Positions 1 to 7,875 of a stretch of DNA of 64,000 nucleotides are shown piece by piece. Below the pieces are notes generated by a model, which saw only the letters and a program-made list of their open reading frames with translations, made no database searches and was not told where the DNA came from. Every line of letters begins with the position of its first letter. The first letter of the stretch is position 1. The position numbers and the translations under genes are program-made. Source of the DNA: Cytophagales bacterium (lineage in GTDB: Bacteria > Bacteroidota > Bacteroidia > Cytophagales > Cyclobacteriaceae); the NCBI GenBank assembly GCA_017303805.1, contig JAFLBQ010000003.1, positions 1 through 64,000 of the forward strand. Reading direction: 5' to 3'.

Positions 1-144
1 ATTAAAGTTTATGTTTCAAAATGTAGTTCGGTCACGGGGGACAATTTTACAGCAGGTCGGCTTTAACATTCCGCTGCGCTTCATTTTTAAAGCCTCCTAT
101 GCCCGCAACTGCAAATAGCCAAACGTTACCAGCCATATCAGAAA

Positions 145-696
145 ATGACGACAACAACAGACAAAATAGACGGTGAAATAGCAGTTGACTTAATGGAGAG
201 TATTATTAAAGCTCTTCCAAACCTGACAGCTATTCATTCGACCGACCATTCTATTTTAATACACGGTATGGGCGGACAACCAAGAAGTTTTTACAATGAC
301 CTCAAACATAATAAATCGGTTGAATTACTTTGGACAGGTTGGAGCAGCAATGTTCGGTGGACTTATTTATTGAGTTTTATTCCTGGACAAGCAGGACTTA
401 CAAAAATTTTAGACCGCACCAAACTTGATAATCTTTACCTTGACATTGGTGGACAATCAATGTGCGGACTTTATTTTATCCCAAATGACAAAGTAAAAAG
501 TGTTTTAGATAAAATCACAAAAGACAGGACACCAGACATTGAAGACATTGTTGAAGATGAAACAAACTACTTTTTGCTGACTGTTGACTTTGACTATCAC
601 GGTGGTGACAGGGACGGAGAAATTTATTATAGAAAGCTTGTTGTTGGTAGCGACTTAGACGAAAAAACTAAATGGACACTAACAAGGACAGAATAA
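145..696 (+). CDS. Hypothetical protein, 183 aa, unknown family
   Basis: I do not recognise this protein. It has no signal peptide and no obvious membrane segment, so it is probably cytoplasmic. It is acidic, with an Asp/Glu-rich stretch around residues 130-142 and a DFDYHGGDRDGE segment near residues 148-159. The ATG at 145 follows the motif CGTTACCAGCC (124-134), and the stop is followed at once by the related reverse-complement GGCTGGTAAC (701-710), so the gene sits between two facing copies of a short sequence. A large imperfect palindrome begins just downstream. This looks like a small mobile or cassette-like cargo gene. That it is a real gene rests on its length and protein-like composition. 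Confidence 0.6.
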   Translation: MTTTTDKIDGEIAVDLMESIIKALPNLTAIHSTDHSILIHGMGGQPRSFYNDLKHNKSVELLWTGWSSNVRWTYLLSFIPGQAGLTKILDRTKLDNLYLDIGGQSMCGLYFIPNDKVKSVLDKITKDRTPDIEDIVEDETNYFLLTVDFDYHGGDRDGEIYYRKLVVGSDLDEKTKWTLTRTE

Positions 697-1006
697 ATAC
701 GGCTGGTAACACGGGTTTGGCAAAAGTGGCGGTGCAGTGCTCCGCAGATACATTTGTGGTTAAACAAACATTGGTTCTCCGCATCAACATTTGTGGTGAA
801 AATCGCCACCTTCGCCAAGCCCGAAACCGTTGTGGCCAATTGGGCCGGCTGGACAGTGACGAGTAAACTGACAAATTTGGTCGGCAAAACTTGACCGAAA
901 AATGTCGAGTTGGGCTTTGTTGACCCCTTGAACATGAAGAGTCCCCTTTGACTTAGATGGCTTAAAGAGACGCTACAAACGAGCATGTTTACCTACCACA
1001 CTGAGG
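697..1006. repeat. Gene-free palindromic element downstream of the first gene
   Basis: No gene is apparent here. The stretch has a 21-bp imperfect inverted repeat, 713-733 (starting GGGTTTGGCAAAAG) against 802-822 (ending CGCCAAGCCC), with 17 of 21 positions complementary. Nested inside is a 21-bp direct repeat, 740-760 and 777-797, differing at three positions; both copies begin CTCCGCA and end ACATTTGTGGT. Just outside the right arm is GTTGTGGCCAATT (829-841). Its reverse complement recurs at 1955-1967 with one change. The organisation (outer arms, inner repeats, terminal core) recalls integron attC-like folding sites but lacks the classical core consensus. Confidence 0.6.
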
Positions 1007-1525
1007 TTAGAACGGGCCACGCACGTACTGATCCACCTGAACAATCTTGGCATTTGCAACACGATAATCTTCGTAAACGTAAATTGAGTCGACTCGACCG
1101 TTTCTATAATGGTCGACTGCCCTAAACCAAAGACTCACAAAGTCCGTATTTTTGTCAATCGAATGAAGTTTGGTCCAAGCTCTGACCTCAATATCCATAG
1201 ATGCTAGACTGTCGTGACGATGCGCAGCCCACGAATCCATCAGTGCGTCAACGAGCACTATTGAAGTTGAGCCATCACTGCTGTTAAAGGTAACAGTATC
1301 GGCAAATGATTTTCTATAAGCTTCCATGTCGCCACGCTCCCACGCCTTTAAGGAAGTGAGCACGATTTGTACACTCTCCTCTGATACATTTTGGTTAAAT
1401 TTCGATGAATATGTAGCAACATAAGGCATCGAGAGTTTCGATGCGGCTTGGTCATGTGCAGGAGTTGAACAGCTGTCAGCAGCTATGACAATTATCAGGA
1501 TTATTAAATTTCGCATGAGACTCAT
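1007..1525 (-). CDS. Small NTF2/SnoaL-like lipoprotein
   Basis: This 172-aa protein starts with a hydrophobic signal and a lipobox-like ADSC near residues 16-19, so it is probably a lipoprotein. The body (EESVQIVLTSLKAWERGD followed by AYRKSFADTVTF) has the helix-then-strand rhythm of nuclear transport factor 2 / SnoaL-fold proteins. This superfamily holds small-molecule enzymes and binding proteins, so no specific function can be assigned. A second ATG three codons in (1516) is an alternative start. A TAnnTTTG box (TATATTTG on the minus strand, 1560-1567) lies about 35 bp upstream. It stands alone between gene-poor stretches. Confidence 0.65.
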   Translation of the reverse strand: MSLMRNLIILIIVIAADSCSTPAHDQAASKLSMPYVATYSSKFNQNVSEESVQIVLTSLKAWERGDMEAYRKSFADTVTFNSSDGSTSIVLVDALMDSWAAHRHDSLASMDIEVRAWTKLHSIDKNTDFVSLWFRAVDHYRNGRVDSIYVYEDYRVANAKIVQVDQYVRGPF

Positions 1526-1559
1526 TGTTCAATTGCTAAAAAGTTGAATTCAAAGGCAC

Positions 1560-1567
1560 AAATATAG
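1560..1567 (-). promoter_or_regulatory. Bacteroidota-type -7 box upstream of the NTF2-like lipoprotein
   Basis: The minus strand reads TATATTTG, an exact match to the TAnnTTTG -7 element known for the primary sigma factor of Bacteroidota, 35 nt before the start codon. No clear -33 TTG is seen. Confidence 0.45.
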
Positions 1568-1943
1568 CCTCCGGTTAGAGATGCTGTGGTTGATTTGGCC
1601 CAGCAGTTGAAAAGCATCGGGCTTCATATTAATTCTAAATTAATAAAGAAAAGTTAAAAGGAAGAATAACGATTGAGACAAATCCCTCCCACGCTGACAA
1701 TTTAAACATGTGGACAGGTTACATCTCCGCAGACGGTAAAAACAAATTAAGAGAAAAGAAAGACAAAATTAGTACCCACGGATAATTCGCAACACGGGGA
1801 CGAGATTCATTTCCACTGGCTGTAATGGTGGACTTGAAAAAAAAAGACTCCACTCAAAAAATCAGTTGGGTTCGTTGACAGTTGACAACTGACGGACTTC
1901 AAAACCATTCGACAAAGAAAATTGTGGGGACGGATGATGATTA

Positions 1944-2105
1944 GGGAGTAGCCCAACTGGCCACAACAAAATGTTTGCGCTATGGCCGGGTGACAAGTTA
2001 AATTTTAGTATTTTTATAAAAACAACGTTTGGTTTCGCGGGACAACGCGCGGCTTCGGAAGCCGGCCACATCGCAAACACAAACGTTGGCAGTAATAGGG
2101 CCCGG
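1944..2105. repeat. About 160-bp imperfect palindrome, left of the helicase
   Basis: The left arm (TGTTTGCGCTATGGCCGGGT, about 1972-1991) and the reverse complement of the right arm (near 2058-2080, TGTTTGCGATGTGGCCGGCT) agree at 17 of 20 positions. The right end carries GTTGGCAGTAATAGGGCCC (2085-2103). Its reverse complement, with one change, is at 7408-7426 on the far side of the helicase gene. The left end carries a 27-bp block (1964-1990) repeated directly at 7423-7449 with three changes. The same repeat family therefore brackets the helicase. Confidence 0.65.
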
Positions 2106-2284
2106 ACAAATTTGTGTTTCAAAAAAAAGGACGACAGACTACTAACAAAGATTTCCCACGCGGACAAGTTAACGGCTTCGGGACAACTTGGACTTAAAAA
2201 AATAAGGTTGGACAAATGAAAAACGAAACGGCTGACCCTTCGCATTTTTAAGAAGAGCCGACCTGAGCTCCCGCGCATTTGGCA

Positions 2285-2331
2285 CTTGCCATAGCCGCGC
2301 AAACCCACCGCGACACCAAAGCTATGGCAAG
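2285..2331. repeat. Inverted repeat just upstream of the helicase
   Basis: CTTGCCATAGC (2285-2295) is the exact reverse complement of GCTATGGCAAG (2321-2331), an 11-bp perfect stem with a 25-nt loop, about 70 bp before the helicase ATG. It may belong to the surrounding repeat family or be an operator or leader hairpin. Confidence 0.5.
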
Positions 2332-2400
2332 AGCAACCAAACCCCACCCAAGAATCCGAATTCATAGACAAGTATGCTATTTATATTAAATTAGCTACCA

Positions 2401-5400
2401 ATGAACTCAATTGCCTTTATTGATACTGAGATTGAGCCAAAGAGCCAAAAGATTCTTGACATCGGAAGTGTTAAGGGTGATGGAAGTTCATTTCATAAAA
2501 GTTCAGTTGCTGAGTTCATACTGTTTCTGAATGGAACACAATTTATTTGCGGGCACAACATTTTTAATCACGACTTAAAGTATATAGGGAAAGCACTGAA
2601 TGATGCAGGGGTTAATTCAGCAAACATCATTGACACTTTATTTCTATCTCCCCTGCTATTTCCGACAAAGCCATATCATGCTTTGCTCAAAGACGACAAA
2701 CTGCAAACAGAGGATGCAAACAATCCACTTAATGATTCAATCAAAGCCAAAGACCTTTTCTTTGATGAAGTTGCAGCGTTTCAACAAACAGACGAAGCAC
2801 TAAAGCAAATTCTGTATTTGCTATTGAAGGACAAAAAGGAGTTCCAATCCTTTTTCCATTTCATTGCATACACAAGTGTAAGCACAGACATTGAACAATT
2901 GATTAGCCAAAAATTTCAAAATGAAATTTGCGAACATGCAGACCTCAAAAATATAATTTCAGAACACCCTATTGAATTAGCTTATGCTTTGGCGTTGATA
3001 AATTGCCGTAACCGTTATTCAATCACACCGCCTTGGGTGCTGAGAACATATCCCGAAATAGAACGGGTAATGATTGCTTTAAGAAACAAACCGTGCCTGA
3101 CGGGTTGTGTGTATTGCAATCAGACATTGGACATACACAAAGGGCTGAAAACATATTTCGGTTTTGATTCTTACAGAACATACGCAGGTGAGCATTTGCA
3201 AGAAAACGCTGTTAAAGCAGCAGTTGACAACAAATCTCTTTTAGCGGTTTTCCCGACTGGAGGCGGTAAGTCAATTACTTTTCAAGTTCCTGCTTTGATG
3301 AGTGGCGTTGCAGCAAAAGGTTTGACAGTTGTGATTTCTCCCTTACAATCACTGATGAAAGACCAAGTTGACAACCTTGAAAAAATCGGAATCACAGATG
3401 CAGTTACAATAAACGGTTTGCTTGACCCGATTGAAAGAGGAAAATCTTTTGAAAGAGTTGAGGACGGTTCCGCATCGCTGCTTTACATCTCACCCGAATC
3501 TTTGCGTTCAAAAACAATTGAACGCCTTTTATTAGGCAGAAAGATTGTTCGTTTTGTTATTGATGAAGCTCACTGCTTTTCATCGTGGGGGCAAGATTTC
3601 AGAGTTGATTATTTGTATATCGGTGATTTCATCAAGCAAATTCAAGAGAAGAAAAATCTTGAAGAAACAATTCCTATTTCATGCTTTACAGCAACAGCCA
3701 AGAAAAAAGTCATTGAAGATATTTGTGCTTACTTCAAAGAAAAACTTTCGCTTGATTTAGAACTTTTCAGTTCCAGTGCAACGAGGACAAACTTGCAATA
3801 CAAAGTTTACGAGAAAGGTGATGAAGAAGAAAAATACAATACTGTCAGAGATTTAATTGAAGAAAAGGATTGCCCGACTATCATTTATGTTTCAAGAACT
3901 AAAAAGGCGTATGCTCTTGCAGAAAGATTGAGTGACGATGGTTTCAGTGCGAAACCATATCATGGCAAAATGGATGTGAAGGAAAAAACAGCCAACCAAG
4001 ATGCCTTTATAAAAGGGCAAGTCCCAATCATGGTTGCAACTTCTGCTTTCGGAATGGGAGTTGACAAAAAAGATATTGGAATGGTTATTCACTATGAGAT
4101 TTCTGATTCGTTGGAGAATTACATACAGGAAGCAGGTAGAGCAGGACGAGACGAAAACATAACCGCAGATTGTTTTGTGTTGTTCAACGAAGAAGACCTT
4201 GGGAAACATTTCATCTTGCTAAACCAGACCAAACTTTCAATAAAAGAAATACAACAGGTTTGGAAAGCGATTAAAGACATAACAAGATTTCGTTCATCGG
4301 TCTCAAATTCAGCCTTGGAGATTGCACGAAAAGCAGGTTGGGACGATAATGTTGTAGAGATTGAGACACGAGTAACAACAGCCATTGCAGCCCTTGAAGA
4401 TGCTGGCTATTTGAAAAGAGGGCAAAACATGCCGAGAGTTTTTGCGAATAGTATTCTTTCAAAGAATGCACAGGAAGCAATTGAAAAAATTAATGCTTCG
4501 CAAAGGTTTGAGGAGAAGCAAAAAGAAAAAGGAATTAGGATTATCAAGAAACTTTTTTCAAGTAAGAGCAGAAAGCAAAGCAATGATGAAGCGGCAGAAT
4601 CAAGAATAGATTACATCAGCGACCATTTAGGAATTGTGAAAGAAGAAGTGATAAACATTGTGAATCTTCTTCGTGAAGAAAAGATTTTGGCTGATGCGAA
4701 AGATTTAACAGCCTTCATCAAAAAAGGTGAAAACATAAATCGTTCACTAAAGATTGTAGAAACATTCAGTCAGATTGAAAATTTTCTTTTGCCAGCATTT
4801 GAGGAAAAAGAAAAAACTTTCCACATAAAGGAACTCAATGAAGATGCAGAGGAGAAAGGTTGTAAAGATGTTACTCCGAACAAAATAAAAACGATTATCA
4901 ATTTTTGGGCAATCAAGAATTGGATTAAGCGTCACAACGAAGAATATTCTAAGAATCATGTTGTCATTCTTTGCGTTCAACCGAAAGATTCTTTGAAAAA
5001 AAAATTAGAGAAGCGACATGAGTTAGCAAAGTTCCTTGTTGAATTTCTTTACGAGAAAAGCAATTTGAACATTTTCAAAGATGAAAAGGAAAGAGAAGAA
5101 GTGTTGGTGGAGTTTTCAGTTCACGAACTGAAAGACGAGTTTGAGAGAAGGCCAAAACTTTTTGAAATGAAAGTTTCAATTGAAGATATTGAGGACACAC
5201 TTTTTTATCTTTCTAGAATTGAGGCAATAAAAATTGAAGGAGGATTTTTGGTTGTGTATAATCGCTTAACCATTGACAGAGTTGAGCAAGACAACAAGCG
5301 TAGATACAAGAATGACGATTATCAAAAGCTAAATCAGTTTTACGAAAACAAGGTTCAGCAAATTCATATTGTCGGGGAGTATGCCAAGAAAATGATTGGC

Positions 5401-7203
5401 GACTACAAAGGAGCATTGCAATTTGTTGATGATTATTTCCAATTGAATTACACTTCGTTTCTGAATAAGTACTTCAAAGGCAGCAGACAAAATGAAATCA
5501 AAAGAAACTTAACGCCTGCAAAGTTCCGTCAGTTGTTTGGTTCATTATCACCAACCCAATTGGAAATTATCAAAGACAATGAAACAAAACACATTGCTGT
5601 TGTAGCCGGACCTGGGAGCGGGAAAACAAGAGTGTTGGTTCACAAATTAGCATCGCTACTTTTGATGGAAGATGTGAAGCATGAGCAATTGCTCATGCTA
5701 ACTTTTTCAAGAGCAGCCGCAACAGAATTTAAAAAGCGTTTGCTTTCACTCATTGGAAATGCAGCCCATTACATTGAAATAAAAACTTTTCATTCCTACT
5801 GCTTTGATTTATTGGGTAAGGTTGGAAGTTTAGAAAAGTCGGATGCGATTTTGAAAAGCACAATTGAGAAAATTAAGAACGGGGAAGTTGAAGCAAACCG
5901 AATTACAAAAACTGTTTTGGTAATTGATGAAGCACAAGACATGAACACTGATGAATTTGCTTTGATAAACACTCTAATTGAGCAAAACGAGGAAATGAGA
6001 GTGATTGCGGTTGGTGACGATGACCAAAACATTTACGAATTCAGAGGAGCAAGTTCAAAATATCTGGAGCAGTTCATGACAGAAAGGAAAGCAGCCAAAC
6101 ATGAATTGATTGATAATTACAGGAGCAAAAACAATTTGGTAGAATTCACAAACGGGTTTGTGAAAAAGATTCGCCACCGTTTGAAAGAAACTCCGATTGC
6201 TGCAAAGCAAACCGACAACGGAAACATTAAGTTGGTGAATTACCAAAACGGAAATCTAATATCTCCATTGGTGCAGGACATACTTTCAACAGGGCTTGCA
6301 GGAACTACTTGTGTGCTGACAAAAACAAATGATGAAGCATTGCAGATTACAGGGTTGCTTTTAAAACATGGAATGCAAGCAAAGCTGATTCAAAGCAATG
6401 ACGGTTTCAATTTGCAAAACCTTTTGGAAGTCCGTTTTCTATTGAACGAAATAAACATGGGTGATGATGTGAAAATTATCACCGATGAAGTTTGGGTAAA
6501 TGCAAAAAGCGAAATGAGAAAGAAGTTCCAACAGAGTTCAAAGTTGGAAGTGTGCAACAACCTTATTAAACAATTTGAAGACAGCAACTCAAAGAAAAGA
6601 TACAAATCGGATTTAGAGGTTTTTGTAAGAGAATCAAAGTTGGAAGATTTCTACAATGAAAACGGTGAAACGATTTTCGTTTCAACCATTCACAAATCAA
6701 AAGGAAAAGAGTTTGACAACATTTTCATCATGCTTGAAAACTTCAATCCTGCAACCGATGAAGTAAAACGCCAACTGTATGTTGCAATGACAAGAGCAAA
6801 ACGAAATCTGACTATTCACTGCAACGGAAATCATCTTGACTACATCACAACGGAAAATTTGGAGCGAATAGAAGATAAAGGAACACATTTGCCTCCAAAT
6901 GAGTTAGCAATGCACTTGTCACTGAAAGATGTTTGGTTGGACTATTTTATAACAAGGCAACATCTAGTCTCAGGACTTACAAGTGGAGATATTTTGACAA
7001 TAAATGGTGACGAATGCACAACCTCTAAAGGACAATCAGTCTTGAAGTTTTCAAAACAAGCTCTAAGTACAATTGAGGCACAAAAGCAAAAGGGTTATTA
7101 CATGAAGCAAGCTAAAGTGAATTTTATTGTTTACTGGTTGAAGGAAGGTGCAGAACAAGAAGTAAAAATTATTTTGCCTGAACTTTACTTTGAAAAGAAG
7201 TAG
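2401..7203 (+). CDS. Tripartite DNA helicase: DnaQ-like exonuclease, RecQ and UvrD-type domains
   Basis: This 1600-aa protein fuses three nucleic-acid modules. Residues 1 to about 130 resemble a DEDD 3'-5' exonuclease: D8-T-E10 in motif I and GHNIFNHD in motif II; the third motif appears as NNPLND rather than the usual H-x4-D. A Cys cluster (C-x3-C-x2-C near residue 235) precedes a RecQ-type SF2 helicase with Walker A PTGGGKS (285-291), DEAH (388-391) and motif VI QEAGRAGR (576-583), then a probable RQC/winged-helix stretch. From about residue 1050 a UvrD/SF1 helicase follows: GPGSGKT (1070-1076), DEAQD (1176-1180), DDQNIYEFRG and VAMTRAK (1461-1467). It is likely a DNA repair or anti-mobile-element enzyme. 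It stands alone, A/T-rich, bracketed by repeats, which suggests horizontal transfer. Domain calls are firm; the biological role is inference. Confidence 0.88.
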   Translation: MNSIAFIDTEIEPKSQKILDIGSVKGDGSSFHKSSVAEFILFLNGTQFICGHNIFNHDLKYIGKALNDAGVNSANIIDTLFLSPLLFPTKPYHALLKDDKLQTEDANNPLNDSIKAKDLFFDEVAAFQQTDEALKQILYLLLKDKKEFQSFFHFIAYTSVSTDIEQLISQKFQNEICEHADLKNIISEHPIELAYALALINCRNRYSITPPWVLRTYPEIERVMIALRNKPCLTGCVYCNQTLDIHKGLKTYFGFDSYRTYAGEHLQENAVKAAVDNKSLLAVFPTGGGKSITFQVPALMSGVAAKGLTVVISPLQSLMKDQVDNLEKIGITDAVTINGLLDPIERGKSFERVEDGSASLLYISPESLRSKTIERLLLGRKIVRFVIDEAHCFSSWGQDFRVDYLYIGDFIKQIQEKKNLEETIPISCFTATAKKKVIEDICAYFKEKLSLDLELFSSSATRTNLQYKVYEKGDEEEKYNTVRDLIEEKDCPTIIYVSRTKKAYALAERLSDDGFSAKPYHGKMDVKEKTANQDAFIKGQVPIMVATSAFGMGVDKKDIGMVIHYEISDSLENYIQEAGRAGRDENITADCFVLFNEEDLGKHFILLNQTKLSIKEIQQVWKAIKDITRFRSSVSNSALEIARKAGWDDNVVEIETRVTTAIAALEDAGYLKRGQNMPRVFANSILSKNAQEAIEKINASQRFEEKQKEKGIRIIKKLFSSKSRKQSNDEAAESRIDYISDHLGIVKEEVINIVNLLREEKILADAKDLTAFIKKGENINRSLKIVETFSQIENFLLPAFEEKEKTFHIKELNEDAEEKGCKDVTPNKIKTIINFWAIKNWIKRHNEEYSKNHVVILCVQPKDSLKKKLEKRHELAKFLVEFLYEKSNLNIFKDEKEREEVLVEFSVHELKDEFERRPKLFEMKVSIEDIEDTLFYLSRIEAIKIEGGFLVVYNRLTIDRVEQDNKRRYKNDDYQKLNQFYENKVQQIHIVGEYAKKMIGDYKGALQFVDDYFQLNYTSFLNKYFKGSRQNEIKRNLTPAKFRQLFGSLSPTQLEIIKDNETKHIAVVAGPGSGKTRVLVHKLASLLLMEDVKHEQLLMLTFSRAAATEFKKRLLSLIGNAAHYIEIKTFHSYCFDLLGKVGSLEKSDAILKSTIEKIKNGEVEANRITKTVLVIDEAQDMNTDEFALINTLIEQNEEMRVIAVGDDDQNIYEFRGASSKYLEQFMTERKAAKHELIDNYRSKNNLVEFTNGFVKKIRHRLKETPIAAKQTDNGNIKLVNYQNGNLISPLVQDILSTGLAGTTCVLTKTNDEALQITGLLLKHGMQAKLIQSNDGFNLQNLLEVRFLLNEINMGDDVKIITDEVWVNAKSEMRKKFQQSSKLEVCNNLIKQFEDSNSKKRYKSDLEVFVRESKLEDFYNENGETIFVSTIHKSKGKEFDNIFIMLENFNPATDEVKRQLYVAMTRAKRNLTIHCNGNHLDYITTENLERIEDKGTHLPPNELAMHLSLKDVWLDYFITRQHLVSGLTSGDILTINGDECTTSKGQSVLKFSKQALSTIEAQKQKGYYMKQAKVNFIVYWLKEGAEQEVKIILPELYFEKK

Positions 7204-7226
7204 TAAAGCAATGGGGCTTCGAAATC

Positions 7227-7285
7227 GCACACACATTACCTGGCCGCACTTGCAACCCTTAGCCAAAGCCAGGCAAAGAGTGTGC
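7227..7285. repeat. Imperfect palindrome immediately after the helicase
   Basis: The 18-bp arms 7227-7244 (GCACACACATTACCTGGC) and 7268-7285 (GCCAGGCAAAGAGTGTGC) are complementary at 14 or 15 of 18 positions around a 23-nt loop. It starts 24 nt after the stop codon. It could act as a terminator-like structure or as another repeat-family recombination site. There is no U-run after it. Confidence 0.5.
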
Positions 7286-7407
7286 TCAGTTCAGTGTAAG
7301 CCGACAATGCAGTAAATGAAAAATGCCCAACCGCACGACAGTACTAATAAAGATTGGTGTTAATTAATGGGGGACAAAAAATTGAGCCACGAATGAAGTG
7401 AGGATAA

Positions 7408-7449
7408 GGGCCCTACTACTGCCAACAAAATGCTTGTGCAATGGCCGGG
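7408..7449. repeat. Right-hand copy of the repeat that brackets the helicase
   Basis: Positions 7408-7426 are the reverse complement of 2085-2103 (18 of 19 matches). Positions 7423-7449 are a direct copy of 1964-1990 (24 of 27 matches, ending ATGGCCGGG in both). The two overlap by four bases. One side of the helicase thus carries both arms as a palindrome, while the other has at least the left arm. Confidence 0.65.
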
Positions 7450-7638
7450 CTCGGTGTCCTCATAAAGTTTCGGTTTCATTATATACATTTGTCAAGTGGG
7501 ACAGGTCGCAACTGGTCGGGCTTAACCTTTAGACTTGCATTACCAAAATATCACTCCAGACCACCATCATTATCATAATTTTCTTTTTTGCTTCTTTTTT
7601 CTTTTGTGGAAGGTGTGAAATTGTGGACAAGTTAAACA

Positions 7639-7705
7639 CCGGCAGGGGCGAATTATGGGCTTGGCCAGGTTCTCAGACCTATGGAATGATTCAATCCCCT
7701 GCCGG
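7639..7705. repeat. Inverted repeat with long loop
   Basis: CCGGCAGGGG (7639-7648) pairs perfectly with CCCCTGCCGG (7696-7705). The 47-nt loop contains a smaller AGGT/ACCT pairing. It is adjacent to the next hairpin. Function unknown; neither strand shows a following U-run. Confidence 0.55.
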
Positions 7706-7711
7706 TTTTCA

Positions 7712-7749
7712 TTACTTGCTGCCAGGTCGAAAGACCTGACAGCAAGTAA
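7712..7749. repeat. 17-bp stem hairpin with GAAA tetraloop
   Basis: Arms 7712-7728 and 7733-7749 (TTACTTGCTG...CAGGTC / GACCTG...CAGCAAGTAA) are complementary except for one C/A pair, closing on GAAA, a favourable loop. Neither strand has the T-run expected of a plain terminator, so it may be part of a repeat or a structured RNA end. Confidence 0.6.
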
Positions 7750-7774
7750 AAAACAATAAAGACTAACATCATTC

Positions 7775-7806
7775 AAAAAAAATCCCGCAGCACCCGCTGC
7801 GGGATT
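7775..7806 (-). terminator. Intrinsic terminator of ahcY
   Basis: On the minus strand a perfect 11-bp stem (AATCCCGCAGC / GCTGCGGGATT, loop of 4) is followed by eight T residues (complement of 7775-7782), about 70 bp after the ahcY stop. Confidence 0.85.
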
Positions 7807-7875
7807 ACTCTCTAATTGCAAGCAGAGAGACCTCACCTCCTACCTCGCCCGAGGAGAGATAGTTGGTTTAGTAAC

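Larger units (their letters stand above)
1526..2400. other. 875-bp gene-poor stretch upstream of the helicase gene
   Basis: I see no convincing gene. A 25-codon open frame starting at an ATG near 1709 (M-W-T-G-Y-I-S) could be the remnant of a lost gene but cannot be proved. The interval contains a long imperfect palindrome (1964-2103) and an inverted repeat CTTGCCATAGC (2285-2295) / GCTATGGCAAG (2321-2331) just before the helicase. A 169-codon minus-strand open frame over 1862-2371 is a by-product of the palindromes. Confidence 0.6.
7204..7875. other. 670-bp gene-free stretch rich in hairpins, helicase to ahcY
   Basis: No gene is supported here. In order it holds: a palindrome right after the helicase stop (7227-7285); the right-hand copy of the bracketing repeat (7408-7449); an inverted repeat 7639-7648/7696-7705; a long hairpin 7712-7749; and the ahcY terminator (7775-7806). 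A minus-strand 87-codon frame at 7573-7836 crosses the hairpins and looks like an artefact. Confidence 0.65.

Noticed and set aside
627-986. Minus-strand open frame of 119 codons
   Set aside because: It covers the palindromic element and has no protein-like features; the same DNA is explained by repeats.
713-2105. Classical integron attC site
   Set aside because: The nested repeats resemble attC folding, but the core does not match GTTRRRY and no integrase gene is in view, so I describe it only as cassette-like.
1862-2371. Minus-strand open frame of 169 codons
   Set aside because: Lies over the palindromes left of the helicase; composition is not protein-like.
2401-7203. Type I or III CRISPR or BREX helicase
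   Set aside because: The motifs are RecQ and UvrD without Cas or BREX partners nearby.
7712-7749. Plain intrinsic terminator
   Set aside because: The stem is strong but neither strand has a following T-run.
7573-7836. Minus-strand open frame of 87 codons
   Set aside because: Crosses three hairpins and the ahcY terminator.
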